A stretch of DNA of 9,230 bases. Origin: Treponema sp. Lineage in GTDB: Bacteria > Spirochaetota > Spirochaetia > Treponematales > Breznakiellaceae. Under the pieces are notes generated by a model. It was not told the DNA's origin, did not search any database, and saw only the letters and a program-made list of their open reading frames with translations. The stretch covers positions 1 to 9,230 of the forward strand of contig JAITAI010000060.1 in assembly GCA_031284195.1 (NCBI GenBank), given 5' to 3'. Below, piece after piece: positions 1 to 6,545 of the stretch. Within the stretch, counting starts at the first letter, position 1. Each line of letters begins with the position of its first letter. A program made the translations under genes and the position numbers.

Positions 1-564
1 AGGGTAGGGGGGGAAATCTTACACCGGGTGGAAATCGGAAGCGGTTTTTTGGATTACCGATCCGAACATCAAGGGGCCTTGCATTACGATGAGGAAGGGT
101 ATGGAAATTACCGGGAGGCATTGGAATTTGATCCTGAACAGGATGTACGGATCGAACACCAAGCGGTCTTTGTCCGTACCCGGTATCGGGCTTCCCGGAG
201 TCTCCCGGTTAAGCATCGGTACACTGCTAAAAACGAACGGCCTCAGTGGGTGGATAATCCGCCAAAACAGATTTCCGGTTTTTGGGTGGGGGTTGGATTC
301 GCGGGGCCCCGGTTGTACCATAAAGACACGGTGATTGCCTCTTATGAGAATGCGGTTTTCTCGATTATTGAATCCATTTCAAACACCGTAACCTCCAAGG
401 TGGAAAGCGTCCAAAAGTCGGGGAGTGCCTTTTCGTCTTTTTCAGTAGTAAACACCAATGAAGTTACAGCTTCCGGTACATTAGGGGGTTTTTATGTACT
501 GGAAACCTGGACGGATCCTGCCACTAAGGCTGTATGGACTTTAGCCATTGCCGAAGCCCAATGA
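1..564 (+). CDS. LPP20-like envelope protein, 5' end probably outside the window
   Basis: The reading frame is open from the first base to the TGA-free end at a TAA-type stop region near 564, so the true start may lie upstream. A GTG at 28 is the first usable start inside the window, but it has only a distant purine-rich stretch before it. Counting from that GTG, the N-terminal 65 or so residues are charged and not recognisable. The C-terminal half has the pattern of the LPP20 family: a PQWVDNPP motif at residues 72-79, then a WVGVGFA strand, an Ala/Ser-rich helix (ENAVFSIIESISN), and a final strand pair ending TWTDPATKAVWTLAIAEAQ. LPP20 proteins are envelope-associated and often lipoproteins; their role is mostly unknown. 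No lipobox is visible here, as expected if the N-terminus is missing. The gene is separated by about 225 bp and a strong promoter from the TRAP operon, so it is probably a separate unit. Confidence 0.6.
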   Translation, partial: RVGGEILHRVEIGSGFLDYRSEHQGALHYDEEGYGNYREALEFDPEQDVRIEHQAVFVRTRYRASRSLPVKHRYTAKNERPQWVDNPPKQISGFWVGVGFAGPRLYHKDTVIASYENAVFSIIESISNTVTSKVESVQKSGSAFSSFSVVNTNEVTASGTLGGFYVLETWTDPATKAVWTLAIAEAQ

Positions 565-724
565 ATAGGTTTCTTTATTTTGTCCCCCGATAAGCCAGAT
601 AAACCTGTAGAAAATTTGAGGGTGGGGAAGGTAACGATCACCCTTGAGAAAAAAAATTGATATCCTGGGTTTATCCTACCTGAAAGGGGATCCTCAAAAA
701 TTGCCTCGGACTGCTATAAAAAAG

Positions 725-753
725 TTGACAATACCGTATCCCCATGATATTAT
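725..753 (+). promoter_or_regulatory. Sigma-70 type promoter of the TRAP/sugar-acid operon
   Basis: A perfect -35 box TTGACA (725-730) is followed after exactly 17 bp by a -10 box TATTAT (748-753). Transcription would start near 760, leaving a leader of about 30 nt with a GGAGG ribosome site at 781-785. The arms ATTAT (749-753) and ATAAT (762-766) form a short inverted repeat across the expected start point and could be part of an operator; that last point is speculative. No other comparably good promoter precedes the first three genes of the operon. Confidence 0.75.
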
Positions 754-790
754 CTATTAGAATAATCTTTACAATCTTTTGGAGGAAACT

Positions 791-1825
791 ATGAAATGTA
801 GAAAACAATGGGCAGCAGGGGTCTTGTTGGGCTTTGCTGCAGTGGGCGGTCTCTTTGCAGGTGGTAGTAAAGACCAAGGACCTGCAGCCGGTTCAACCCC
901 GAAAACGGTAACTATCAAGGTGGGGGACAATTGGGGTGGTACCCATCCCATGGCAGCAGCTTTGGATACTGTATTTAAGCCCCAGATAGAACAAGCTTCA
1001 GGGGGAACCCTGAAAGTAGATGTATACCATGACGGTACCTTAGGTAATGAAGCGGATCTGTGGAACGGAGTACGCAACGGAACCATTGAGATTGCCATCG
1101 TGGGTACCCCGATGAACCAGGAATATCCTACCATGCTGATTTCCGACTGGCCCTTCCTGTACCGTGATCTTAACCATGCGAAGAAAGTCTGGACCGGTCC
1201 TATTGCAGAAGAAATCAACAAGGAATTCCATCAGAAATTCCCCACCGTCTACATGTTGGCTTGGGGGCCGAACAGCGCCCGGACCTTTACCAGCAATAAG
1301 CCCCTTACCACCGTGGATGAGTTTAAGGGTCAGAAATTTCGGATGCCCGGTAATCCGATCCACGTAGGAATTGCCGAAAATTTAGGGGCCAGCGCGCAGG
1401 TCATCCCCTTGGGAGAGCTTTTCTCTGCCTTGGAAACCGGCGTGGTGGATGGTCAGGACAATGGTATGGTTACGGTGATAAGCCAGGCTTTCTATGAGGT
1501 ACAGAAATACCTCTATGAGACCAACCATATTATTGCCACCCTGGAAATCGTGGTAAGCCAAAGTTTCTACGATAAGCTCACCCCAGAGCAGCAAAAAGTC
1601 GTCAGCGATGCGGCAAAAGCCACAGCGGTGAAGGCCTGGGACGACTATATCAAGAGCGTGGATAGCGACCGCAAAGTCTTGCAGGATAAAGGGGTAATCG
1701 TAACACCCACTACTCCAGCGGATCAGCAGCGGATCATCGACTTGATTCAGCCTCTTACCGACAAACTCTACGCAGAAAACCCATGGGCAAAATCCCTCAC
1801 TGACCGGATCAAAGCGGTCCAATAG
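791..1825 (+). CDS. dctP: TRAP transporter substrate-binding protein, DctP family
   Basis: This 344-residue protein is the periplasmic binding component of a tripartite ATP-independent transporter; it captures an organic or sugar acid and hands it to the membrane subunits encoded next. The start is the ATG at 791, five bases after GGAGG (781-785); a TTG at 779 in the same frame overlaps that ribosome site and is rejected. Residues 1-23 form a signal peptide ending LFA, followed by GGSKDQ. The family core is clear: PFLYRDLNHA at 121-130, KFRMP at 182-186 with Arg184 as the expected ligand-carboxylate contact, and a GELFSALETGVVDGQDN stretch at 208-224. Length is normal for the family. It is the first gene of the operon. 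The RspB-like and UxuA genes downstream suggest an aldonate or hexuronate ligand, but the ligand cannot be read from the sequence alone. The missing lipobox Cys suggests a soluble periplasmic protein. Confidence 0.95.
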   Translation: MKCRKQWAAGVLLGFAAVGGLFAGGSKDQGPAAGSTPKTVTIKVGDNWGGTHPMAAALDTVFKPQIEQASGGTLKVDVYHDGTLGNEADLWNGVRNGTIEIAIVGTPMNQEYPTMLISDWPFLYRDLNHAKKVWTGPIAEEINKEFHQKFPTVYMLAWGPNSARTFTSNKPLTTVDEFKGQKFRMPGNPIHVGIAENLGASAQVIPLGELFSALETGVVDGQDNGMVTVISQAFYEVQKYLYETNHIIATLEIVVSQSFYDKLTPEQQKVVSDAAKATAVKAWDDYIKSVDSDRKVLQDKGVIVTPTTPADQQRIIDLIQPLTDKLYAENPWAKSLTDRIKAVQ

Positions 1826-1834
1826 ATTGCTAGC

Positions 1835-1869
1835 GGTTAGCCTGCTGGTTTCAATACCAGAGGCTAACC
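1835..1869 (+). other. Intercistronic hairpin between binding protein and membrane subunit genes
   Basis: GGTTAGCC (1835-1842) pairs perfectly with GGCTAACC (1862-1869), and inside it CTGG (1845-1848) pairs with CCAG (1857-1860) around the 8-nt loop TTTCAATA; the two stems are separated by a small TG/A internal loop. No clean T-run follows, so it is not a textbook terminator. A hairpin here would fit mRNA 3'-end protection or partial attenuation, giving more binding protein than membrane subunits, which is common in transport operons. Confidence 0.65.
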
Positions 1870-1909
1870 AAGGGCAAGGTTTATCTTTGTTGTTTAGGGG
1901 AGGTTTTTG

Positions 1910-2440
1910 TTGAAAAAGATTTTAGATACCCTTTTTAAGGCTATTGAAATTCTGATTGCCTTTTTTCTAGCGGTCATGATAATCCTTGTCTTTATGAACG
2001 TGGTTTTCCGGTACCTATTCAGCAGGGGTTTTGCATGGTCCGAGGAAATTGCCCGGCTCTGCTTCATTTACTTGGTATATCTAGGTTCCATAGGAGCCAT
2101 GCGGGATAACCGGCATCTGCTCATCGACAGTGTTTTGAACCGGGTGCCGGTCTTTGGGCAAAAACTCATCTATGTCCTCGTCCAGGGGTGTATTATTTGG
2201 CTTATGGTTATCCTCACTCAGGGCAGTTGGGGCTTGGTTATCCAAAATTTGCATGATAACTGGGTAGCCACCAAATTTCCCACCTTTTTGGTGTATACGT
2301 CGGGCCTCATAACGGGTATTGCCATTGGGATTATCGCTTTGGCAAACCTCTTCCGTTTAATCATCTTGGAAATGTCGGTTTCTGAACTCATCACAATCCG
2401 TGATGATCATGATACGGACCAAGCTGTGGATGCTCAGTAA
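1910..2440 (+). CDS. dctQ: TRAP transporter small permease, DctQ family
   Basis: This 176-residue inner-membrane protein is the small subunit of the TRAP transporter; it joins the large DctM subunit to form the translocating membrane complex. Four hydrophobic segments are visible at about residues 12-34, 48-66, 86-108 and 130-152. The family signature lies between the first two: a Trp-Ser-Glu-Glu motif (43-46), Arg49, and after the second helix an RDNRH stretch (65-69). Two adjacent TTG codons could serve as start (1907 and 1910). The second is preferred because AGGGGAGG (1896-1903) is then six bases away, against three for the first. The C-terminus is acidic and cytoplasmic-looking. The gene lies 84 nt after the binding protein gene, across a hairpin, and 14 nt before the large subunit gene. 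Confidence 0.9.
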   Translation: MKKILDTLFKAIEILIAFFLAVMIILVFMNVVFRYLFSRGFAWSEEIARLCFIYLVYLGSIGAMRDNRHLLIDSVLNRVPVFGQKLIYVLVQGCIIWLMVILTQGSWGLVIQNLHDNWVATKFPTFLVYTSGLITGIAIGIIALANLFRLIILEMSVSELITIRDDHDTDQAVDAQ

Positions 2441-2454
2441 GGAGGGAGAATACT

Positions 2455-3753
2455 ATGGTTGCCCTATTCACAACGGTTTTTTTAGCGTCCTTGGTTATTT
2501 CCATAATGCTGGGCCTTCCTATTGCGTTTTCCCTTATCCTGTCCGCAGCTACGACTGCTCTTGCCATGGGTGGAAACGCGACGAATCCCCAGATTGTAGC
2601 TGCCCAACTGATGCGGGGCACTGACAGCGTGACCATGATGGCCCTCCCTTTCTTTGTATTGGCAGGAGAATTGATGAACAAGGGGGGCCTTACTAAACGG
2701 ATTATTGATTTTTGTAATATCTTTGTAGGCCGGGTCCGGGGAGGATTGGGATACGTAACGATCCTGGCCTGCCTCATGTTTGCCAGTCTCGTGGGGTCTG
2801 CAGTAGCCAGTACCGCAGCGCTGGGAGCGATCCTTATTCCCATGATGGCTAATTCGGGGTATAACCGGGCAAAAGCCGCGGGCTTGGTGGCCAGCGCGAA
2901 TATTGTGGCTCCCATCATGCCTCCTTCGATTCCCATGATCGTTTATGGCGTTGCTGCGGGGGTATCGATCAAGGCCTTGTTCTTAGGGGGGATCGCCCCG
3001 GCAGTGTACCTTACCCTGGGTATGAGCGTGGTCTGGTTCATTGTTTCCCGTAAGGACGCGATAAAATCCGATGCTCCCAAGCCGACCTTCAAAGAAACAG
3101 TCATGATATTCTTTAACGGGTTGTGGGCCTTACTGCTTCCCTTGATCATTCTCTTTGGATTGCGGGGGGGCATATTCACCGCCACCGAGGCCGGGGTGGT
3201 CGCAGTGGTCTATGCCCTCATTATCGGTATCTTCGTGTACCGGGAACTAACGCCGAAAGCCCTTTTCCATGCATTCATCGCTGCGGCGAAGATGTCTGCG
3301 GTGGTCATGTTCCTCGCTGCCGCAGCCCAGGTTGCGGCGTATTTCCTTACCATTTCCCGGATTCCCCAGCTTATAACCGCTTCTTTAAGCCCTTTGGTGA
3401 GTAGGCCCATACTCCTCAATTTTGTGCTTCAAGTGATCATTATTCTTATGGGAACCTGTGTGGATGTGGTGCCGACGATTCTTATTATGACTCCCATCAT
3501 GTTGCCCCTGCTCAAGGCCGCTCATATTGATCTGGTGTATTTTGGGGTGGTGTTTACCTTGGCAAATGTCCTGGGATTGACTTCCCCGCCGGTGGGACCG
3601 GTCCTCAACGTTGCCTGCGCTACGGGAAAAGTTAAAATGGAGGAACTGTTAGGGCCGGTTATCCCTTATTATATCTTTCAGATGATTCTGGTATTCCTGC
3701 TGGTATTCTTCCCCCCCCTGATTACCATACCCCTTAAATGGATAGGCGGTTGA
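2455..3753 (+). CDS. dctM: TRAP transporter large permease, DctM family
   Basis: This 432-residue polytopic inner-membrane protein is the ion-coupled transport subunit of the TRAP system; family members use a sodium or proton gradient. It is hydrophobic throughout, with the usual 11-12 segments. Family motifs visible are LPFFVLAGELMNKGG at about 64-78, the conserved GSAVASTAALG stretch at 114-124, PPSIPMIVYG at 156-165 in the first half, and its pseudo-repeat GLTSPPVGP at 374-382 in the second half. Length is typical (about 425-435). The ATG at 2455 follows AAGGAGGG (2439-2446), which overlaps the stop codon of the small subunit gene, so translation of the two is probably coupled. With the two preceding genes the transporter is complete. 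Confidence 0.95.
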   Translation: MVALFTTVFLASLVISIMLGLPIAFSLILSAATTALAMGGNATNPQIVAAQLMRGTDSVTMMALPFFVLAGELMNKGGLTKRIIDFCNIFVGRVRGGLGYVTILACLMFASLVGSAVASTAALGAILIPMMANSGYNRAKAAGLVASANIVAPIMPPSIPMIVYGVAAGVSIKALFLGGIAPAVYLTLGMSVVWFIVSRKDAIKSDAPKPTFKETVMIFFNGLWALLLPLIILFGLRGGIFTATEAGVVAVVYALIIGIFVYRELTPKALFHAFIAAAKMSAVVMFLAAAAQVAAYFLTISRIPQLITASLSPLVSRPILLNFVLQVIIILMGTCVDVVPTILIMTPIMLPLLKAAHIDLVYFGVVFTLANVLGLTSPPVGPVLNVACATGKVKMEELLGPVIPYYIFQMILVFLLVFFPPLITIPLKWIGG

Positions 3754-3761
3754 GTATACTT

Positions 3762-3779
3762 ATTATGGAGATTATGGAG
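3762..3779 (+). repeat. Tandem 9-bp duplication containing the ribosome site of the dehydrogenase gene
   Basis: ATTATGGAG occurs twice without a gap (3762-3770 and 3771-3779). The second copy supplies the GGAGA ribosome site five bases before the ATG at 3785; the first copy gives a second GGAG that is too distant (about 14 bases) for efficient use. It looks like a small slippage duplication. Confidence 0.6.
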
Positions 3780-3784
3780 AAAAC

Positions 3785-4801
3785 ATGAAACAACTACTAA
3801 CGGAAAAACCAAAAGTTCTGAAGATGCTTGAAGTGGATATCCCTAAGATAGAAAAATCTACCGATGTACTGGTCAAGATGAAGGCTGCAGGGATCTGCGG
3901 TTCGGATGTGCATATTTACCACGGCACTTCCCCGGTGGCCACCTACCCCCGGGTCATGGGGCATGAGATAGTAGGGGTGGTCGCGGAGATTGGGAAGGAC
4001 GTTACCCATGTGAAAATCGGGGACCCGGTGATTGTGGATCAGATCGTCAATTGCGGTACCTGTTATCCCTGTAGTATAGGCCGGCCCAATATTTGCTGTA
4101 ACCTGAAAGTGCGGGGAGTGCATATTGACGGGGGTTACCGGGAATACCTGGTAGCCGGAGAGGAAGCTCTGCACCTTTTGCCGCGAAACCTTTCTTTTAC
4201 CGATGCGGTGATGATCGAGCCTATGAGCATTGCCTTTCAGTCCTGTTCCCGGGCGGAAATCACCAAAGAGGATATCCTGTTCATTCTTGGCGCCGGAGCC
4301 CTGGGAAAGAGCCTCATTAAGGCGGCGCGTTTAACCGGCGCCCGGATCATCGTTTCGGATGTGGTGGACGAGCGCCTGGCAGAAGCCAAAGCCTTAGGGG
4401 TGAGTGAAGTGATCAACTCTAAAAAAGAAGACCTGGCTGCAAAACTCAAGGAATATACCCCTTGGGGCCCCACGGTTTCGATTGACGCCGCAGGGTTCCC
4501 CGGTTCTCTGCCTCTGCTTACGGACCTCACCTGCAATGCAGGACGGATCATCACTATGGCCTTCCTGGACGAGCCTTCCCCGGTACAGCAGTTCAAGATC
4601 ACCGCTAAGGAATTGGATGTCCGAGGTTCACGACTACAAAACAACAAATTTAAAGAAGTGATTGCCGCTTATAATGAAGGAAAGATCGCCATCGAAGGGG
4701 CGGTTTCTCATGTACTTCCTTTTGCGGAGGCCATTAAAGCCTTCAACATGATCGATGCAGGAGACCCATCTATCAAGAAGATCGCCCTGTCCTTTGAATA
4801 A
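3785..4801 (+). CDS. Zinc-dependent dehydrogenase of the RspB / L-gulonate 5-dehydrogenase type
   Basis: This 338-residue medium-chain dehydrogenase probably oxidises a sugar acid or polyol with NAD. Visible features: catalytic zinc ligands Cys38 (AGICGSD), His60-Glu61 (MGHEIVG) and Glu145 (MIEPMSIA); four structural-zinc cysteines at 90, 93, 96 and 104; Rossmann motif GAGALG at 169-174; and Asp192 after the second strand, which favours NAD over NADP. From memory of the family, the closest match is E. coli RspB: the segments CYPCSIGRPN, YPRVMGHE, GVH-DGG and a C-terminal SRLQNNKF are shared in order. RspB-type enzymes convert L-gulonate to D-fructuronate. That would feed, through a reductase, into the D-mannonate dehydratase encoded 27 nt downstream. 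Start ATG at 3785 has GGAGA at 3776-3780. Related alternatives are L-galactonate, L-idonate or sorbitol-type dehydrogenases; the zinc MDR class is certain, the substrate is inferred. Confidence 0.85.
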   Translation: MKQLLTEKPKVLKMLEVDIPKIEKSTDVLVKMKAAGICGSDVHIYHGTSPVATYPRVMGHEIVGVVAEIGKDVTHVKIGDPVIVDQIVNCGTCYPCSIGRPNICCNLKVRGVHIDGGYREYLVAGEEALHLLPRNLSFTDAVMIEPMSIAFQSCSRAEITKEDILFILGAGALGKSLIKAARLTGARIIVSDVVDERLAEAKALGVSEVINSKKEDLAAKLKEYTPWGPTVSIDAAGFPGSLPLLTDLTCNAGRIITMAFLDEPSPVQQFKITAKELDVRGSRLQNNKFKEVIAAYNEGKIAIEGAVSHVLPFAEAIKAFNMIDAGDPSIKKIALSFE

Positions 4802-4822
4802 GTACCGGCTTTTGGGTATAAT
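4794..4822 (+). promoter_or_regulatory. Possible internal promoter giving a leaderless uxuA transcript
   Basis: TTGAAT (4794-4799), overlapping the end of the dehydrogenase gene, is followed after 17 bp by a perfect TATAAT (4817-4822). The uxuA ATG begins at 4829, with six bases between, so transcription would be expected to start at or within a base or two of the start codon. No Shine-Dalgarno sequence precedes this ATG. The match may still be chance, since one promoter-like site in several kilobases is not rare. Confidence 0.45.
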
Positions 4823-4828
4823 CACCTT

Positions 4829-5914
4829 ATGCACATGACGATGCGCTGGTTTGGAACCGGCTATGATTCTGTTACTTTAGCACAGATTCGACAAGTCCCC
4901 GGGGTAACCGGGGTTATTACTACCCTATACGGAACCAAGCCAGGGGATGTATGGGAACGAGAAACCATCGCGGCCATGAAAGCCGAAGTGGCGGCTGCCG
5001 GGCTTACCCTAGCTGGAATTGAGAGCGTCAATGTTCACGATGCTATCAAAACCGGGGAGCCGGATCGGGACATGTATATTGACCATTATATCGCCACTCT
5101 TAGCCGTTTAGGGGAAGCGGGTGTATCTATGGTCTGCTATAATTTTATGGCTATCTTTGATTGGACCCGTTCGGATCTGGCCAAGCCGCGAAGAGACGGT
5201 AGTACTGCTATGAGCTACGATCAAAGGATCATTGATCGTATGGATCCTGAAGCTATGTTCAAAACCATGCAGACCCAGTCCCAGGCTTATACGCTAGCAG
5301 GCTGGGAACCAGAACGTCTAGGTCATATTAAAAAGCTATTTGAACGGTACCAGGGCATTGATGGGGAACAGCTCTTTGCTAATCTCACCTATTTTCTTAA
5401 GGCGATCATGCCTACCTGCGAGCAGTACGGCATCAAGATGGCCATGCACCCGGATGATCCTGGATGGTCGGTATTTGGACTTCCCCGGATCATGACCTGC
5501 AAGGAACAACTCCTACGGCTCATTACCACGGTGGATAATCCCTACAATGGGGTAACCCTCTGTACCGGTAGTCTAGGCACTAATCCGCACAATGACATTC
5601 CAGACCTTATCACCGCCCTCAAAGGCCGGATCCACTGCGCCCATGTACGGAATCTACGTCACAACGGTCCCGGTGATTTTGAGGAATGTGCTCATCTCTC
5701 AGCGGATGGATCTATGGATATGTTTGCCATCATGAAGGCCCTCTACGATACCGGCTTTGACGGCCCCATCCGGCCGGATCATGGCCGGACCATCTGGAGA
5801 GAACGGGCCATGCCGGGCTACGGTCTCTATGACCGGGCTTTGGGGGTTTGTTATCTCAACGGTTTATGGGAAGGGATCCAGAAGATGTCCCAGAGGGTGA
5901 GCAGCAAAACCTAA
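4829..5914 (+). CDS. uxuA: D-mannonate dehydratase
   Basis: This 361-residue cytoplasmic enzyme removes water from D-mannonate to give 2-keto-3-deoxy-D-gluconate, a shared step of glucuronate and related sugar-acid breakdown. It has the xylose-isomerase-like barrel family pattern, with the expected conserved clusters: the N-terminal MRWFGTGYDSVTL, MAMHPDDPGW (His207), TLCTGSLG (Cys245), AHVRNL (His272), and RPDHGR (Asp317, His318, Arg320). These are the metal-binding and catalytic positions of UxuA. A C-terminal GYGLYDRALGVCYLNGLWE block is also typical. Length fits the shorter Bacillus-type enzymes (about 360) rather than the longer E. coli form. ATGs at 4829, 4835 and 4841 are all possible starts; none has a visible ribosome site, unlike the other genes of the operon. 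The residue after HPDDP is Gly where Pro is common. The gene lies 27 nt after the RspB-like gene and 10 nt before the flavoprotein gene. Confidence 0.95.
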   Translation: MHMTMRWFGTGYDSVTLAQIRQVPGVTGVITTLYGTKPGDVWERETIAAMKAEVAAAGLTLAGIESVNVHDAIKTGEPDRDMYIDHYIATLSRLGEAGVSMVCYNFMAIFDWTRSDLAKPRRDGSTAMSYDQRIIDRMDPEAMFKTMQTQSQAYTLAGWEPERLGHIKKLFERYQGIDGEQLFANLTYFLKAIMPTCEQYGIKMAMHPDDPGWSVFGLPRIMTCKEQLLRLITTVDNPYNGVTLCTGSLGTNPHNDIPDLITALKGRIHCAHVRNLRHNGPGDFEECAHLSADGSMDMFAIMKALYDTGFDGPIRPDHGRTIWRERAMPGYGLYDRALGVCYLNGLWEGIQKMSQRVSSKT

Positions 5915-5924
5915 AGGGGCCGGT

Positions 5925-6545
5925 ATGGGAGAAACCAAAAAGCGTCGAGAACCCAAAAATGCCCTCGTATTAATGGGTTCTCCTCGTCCCAAGGGGGCAA
6001 CTGCAGCGCTGGTGGATTGTTTTGTAACTCAGTGGCATGATCAGATGAGGCCAGAGGATCCGGTGCAGATCATCCCCGCTTATGAGGCTGCCCTTAAACC
6101 TTGCATCCATTGCGGGTATTGCAAGCACACCCAAGGCTGCACCTATGATGATTTCATTCCCATAGACCGGGCTTTTCAAGATGCGGACCTGTTAGTGGTA
6201 GCTTCTCCGGTGTTTTGCCTTGGATTTCCCGCTCCTTTGAAGGCTATTCTTGACCGTACCCAGCAGTACTATGAAGCCAAGTTCTCTTTGGGGATTCAAA
6301 AACCCGTAAAAAGACCAAAATACGCCCTTTTTCTGGTTACTTTTGGTTCTTCGGATTCCCGGGGAGCCGCTATGATGGAAGAACAACTACGACTGGTATT
6401 TCATTTGCTCAATGCACGGCTAGAACACACGATTATGGCTCGAAATACGGATACGCTTCCCCTGGACCGGAAAGGCCTAGAGGATGCCTGCCAAGGGGTT
6501 CTCCAGGATTTCAAAACAAAAATGAATGCAACGAACCGGGGATAA
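5925..6545 (+). CDS. Flavodoxin-fold NAD(P)H/FMN oxidoreductase with a compact cysteine cluster (iron-sulfur flavoprotein type)
   Basis: This 206-residue protein belongs to the NADPH-dependent FMN reductase / iron-sulfur flavoprotein group. After a basic N-terminal tail, a beta strand leads to the FMN-phosphate loop GSPRPKGAT (18-26). Cysteines 60, 63, 66 and 72 form CX2CX2CX5C, the compact spacing described for the [4Fe-4S] cluster of archaeal Isf proteins. SPVFCLGFPAPLKAILDR (94-111) is the usual flavin-ring-binding loop and helix, and FGSSDSRGA (140-148) follows. Such proteins are small cytoplasmic redox carriers or reductases; the substrate is unknown. It starts 10 nt after uxuA with AAGGGG (5914-5919) as a modest ribosome site, so it is probably co-transcribed. 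Its job in a sugar-acid operon is unclear: a redox partner for NADH reoxidation is one guess. The flavin fold is confident; the bound cluster is inferred from cysteine spacing. Confidence 0.8.
   Translation: MGETKKRREPKNALVLMGSPRPKGATAALVDCFVTQWHDQMRPEDPVQIIPAYEAALKPCIHCGYCKHTQGCTYDDFIPIDRAFQDADLLVVASPVFCLGFPAPLKAILDRTQQYYEAKFSLGIQKPVKRPKYALFLVTFGSSDSRGAAMMEEQLRLVFHLLNARLEHTIMARNTDTLPLDRKGLEDACQGVLQDFKTKMNATNRG
6177..6192 (+). repeat. 16-bp exact direct repeat, copy 1 (inside the flavoprotein gene)
   Basis: CAAGATGCGGACCTGT here encodes the end of the helix and the strand QDADL just before the SPVF loop. The same 16 bases recur at 6720-6735 in the non-coding region downstream, in the same codon phase. 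Confidence 0.6.

Noticed and set aside
619..660. Possible terminator: AGGGTG (619-624) with CACCCT (639-644) near a homopolymer run
   Set aside because: The stem is only six pairs with a 14-nt loop, and the run that follows is A rather than T on the plus strand; on the minus strand the T-run precedes the stem.
779..790. TTG at 779 as the start of the TRAP binding protein
   Set aside because: It overlaps the GGAGG ribosome site (781-785) that serves the ATG at 791, and it would add four residues in front of a normal signal peptide.
769..1221. 150-codon minus-strand open frame opposite the binding protein gene
   Set aside because: It overlaps a clear DctP-family gene and its promoter and has no recognisable domain.
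2391..2936. 181-codon minus-strand open frame opposite the large TRAP subunit gene
   Set aside because: It is the shadow of a strongly supported membrane-protein gene; its translation has no recognisable family.
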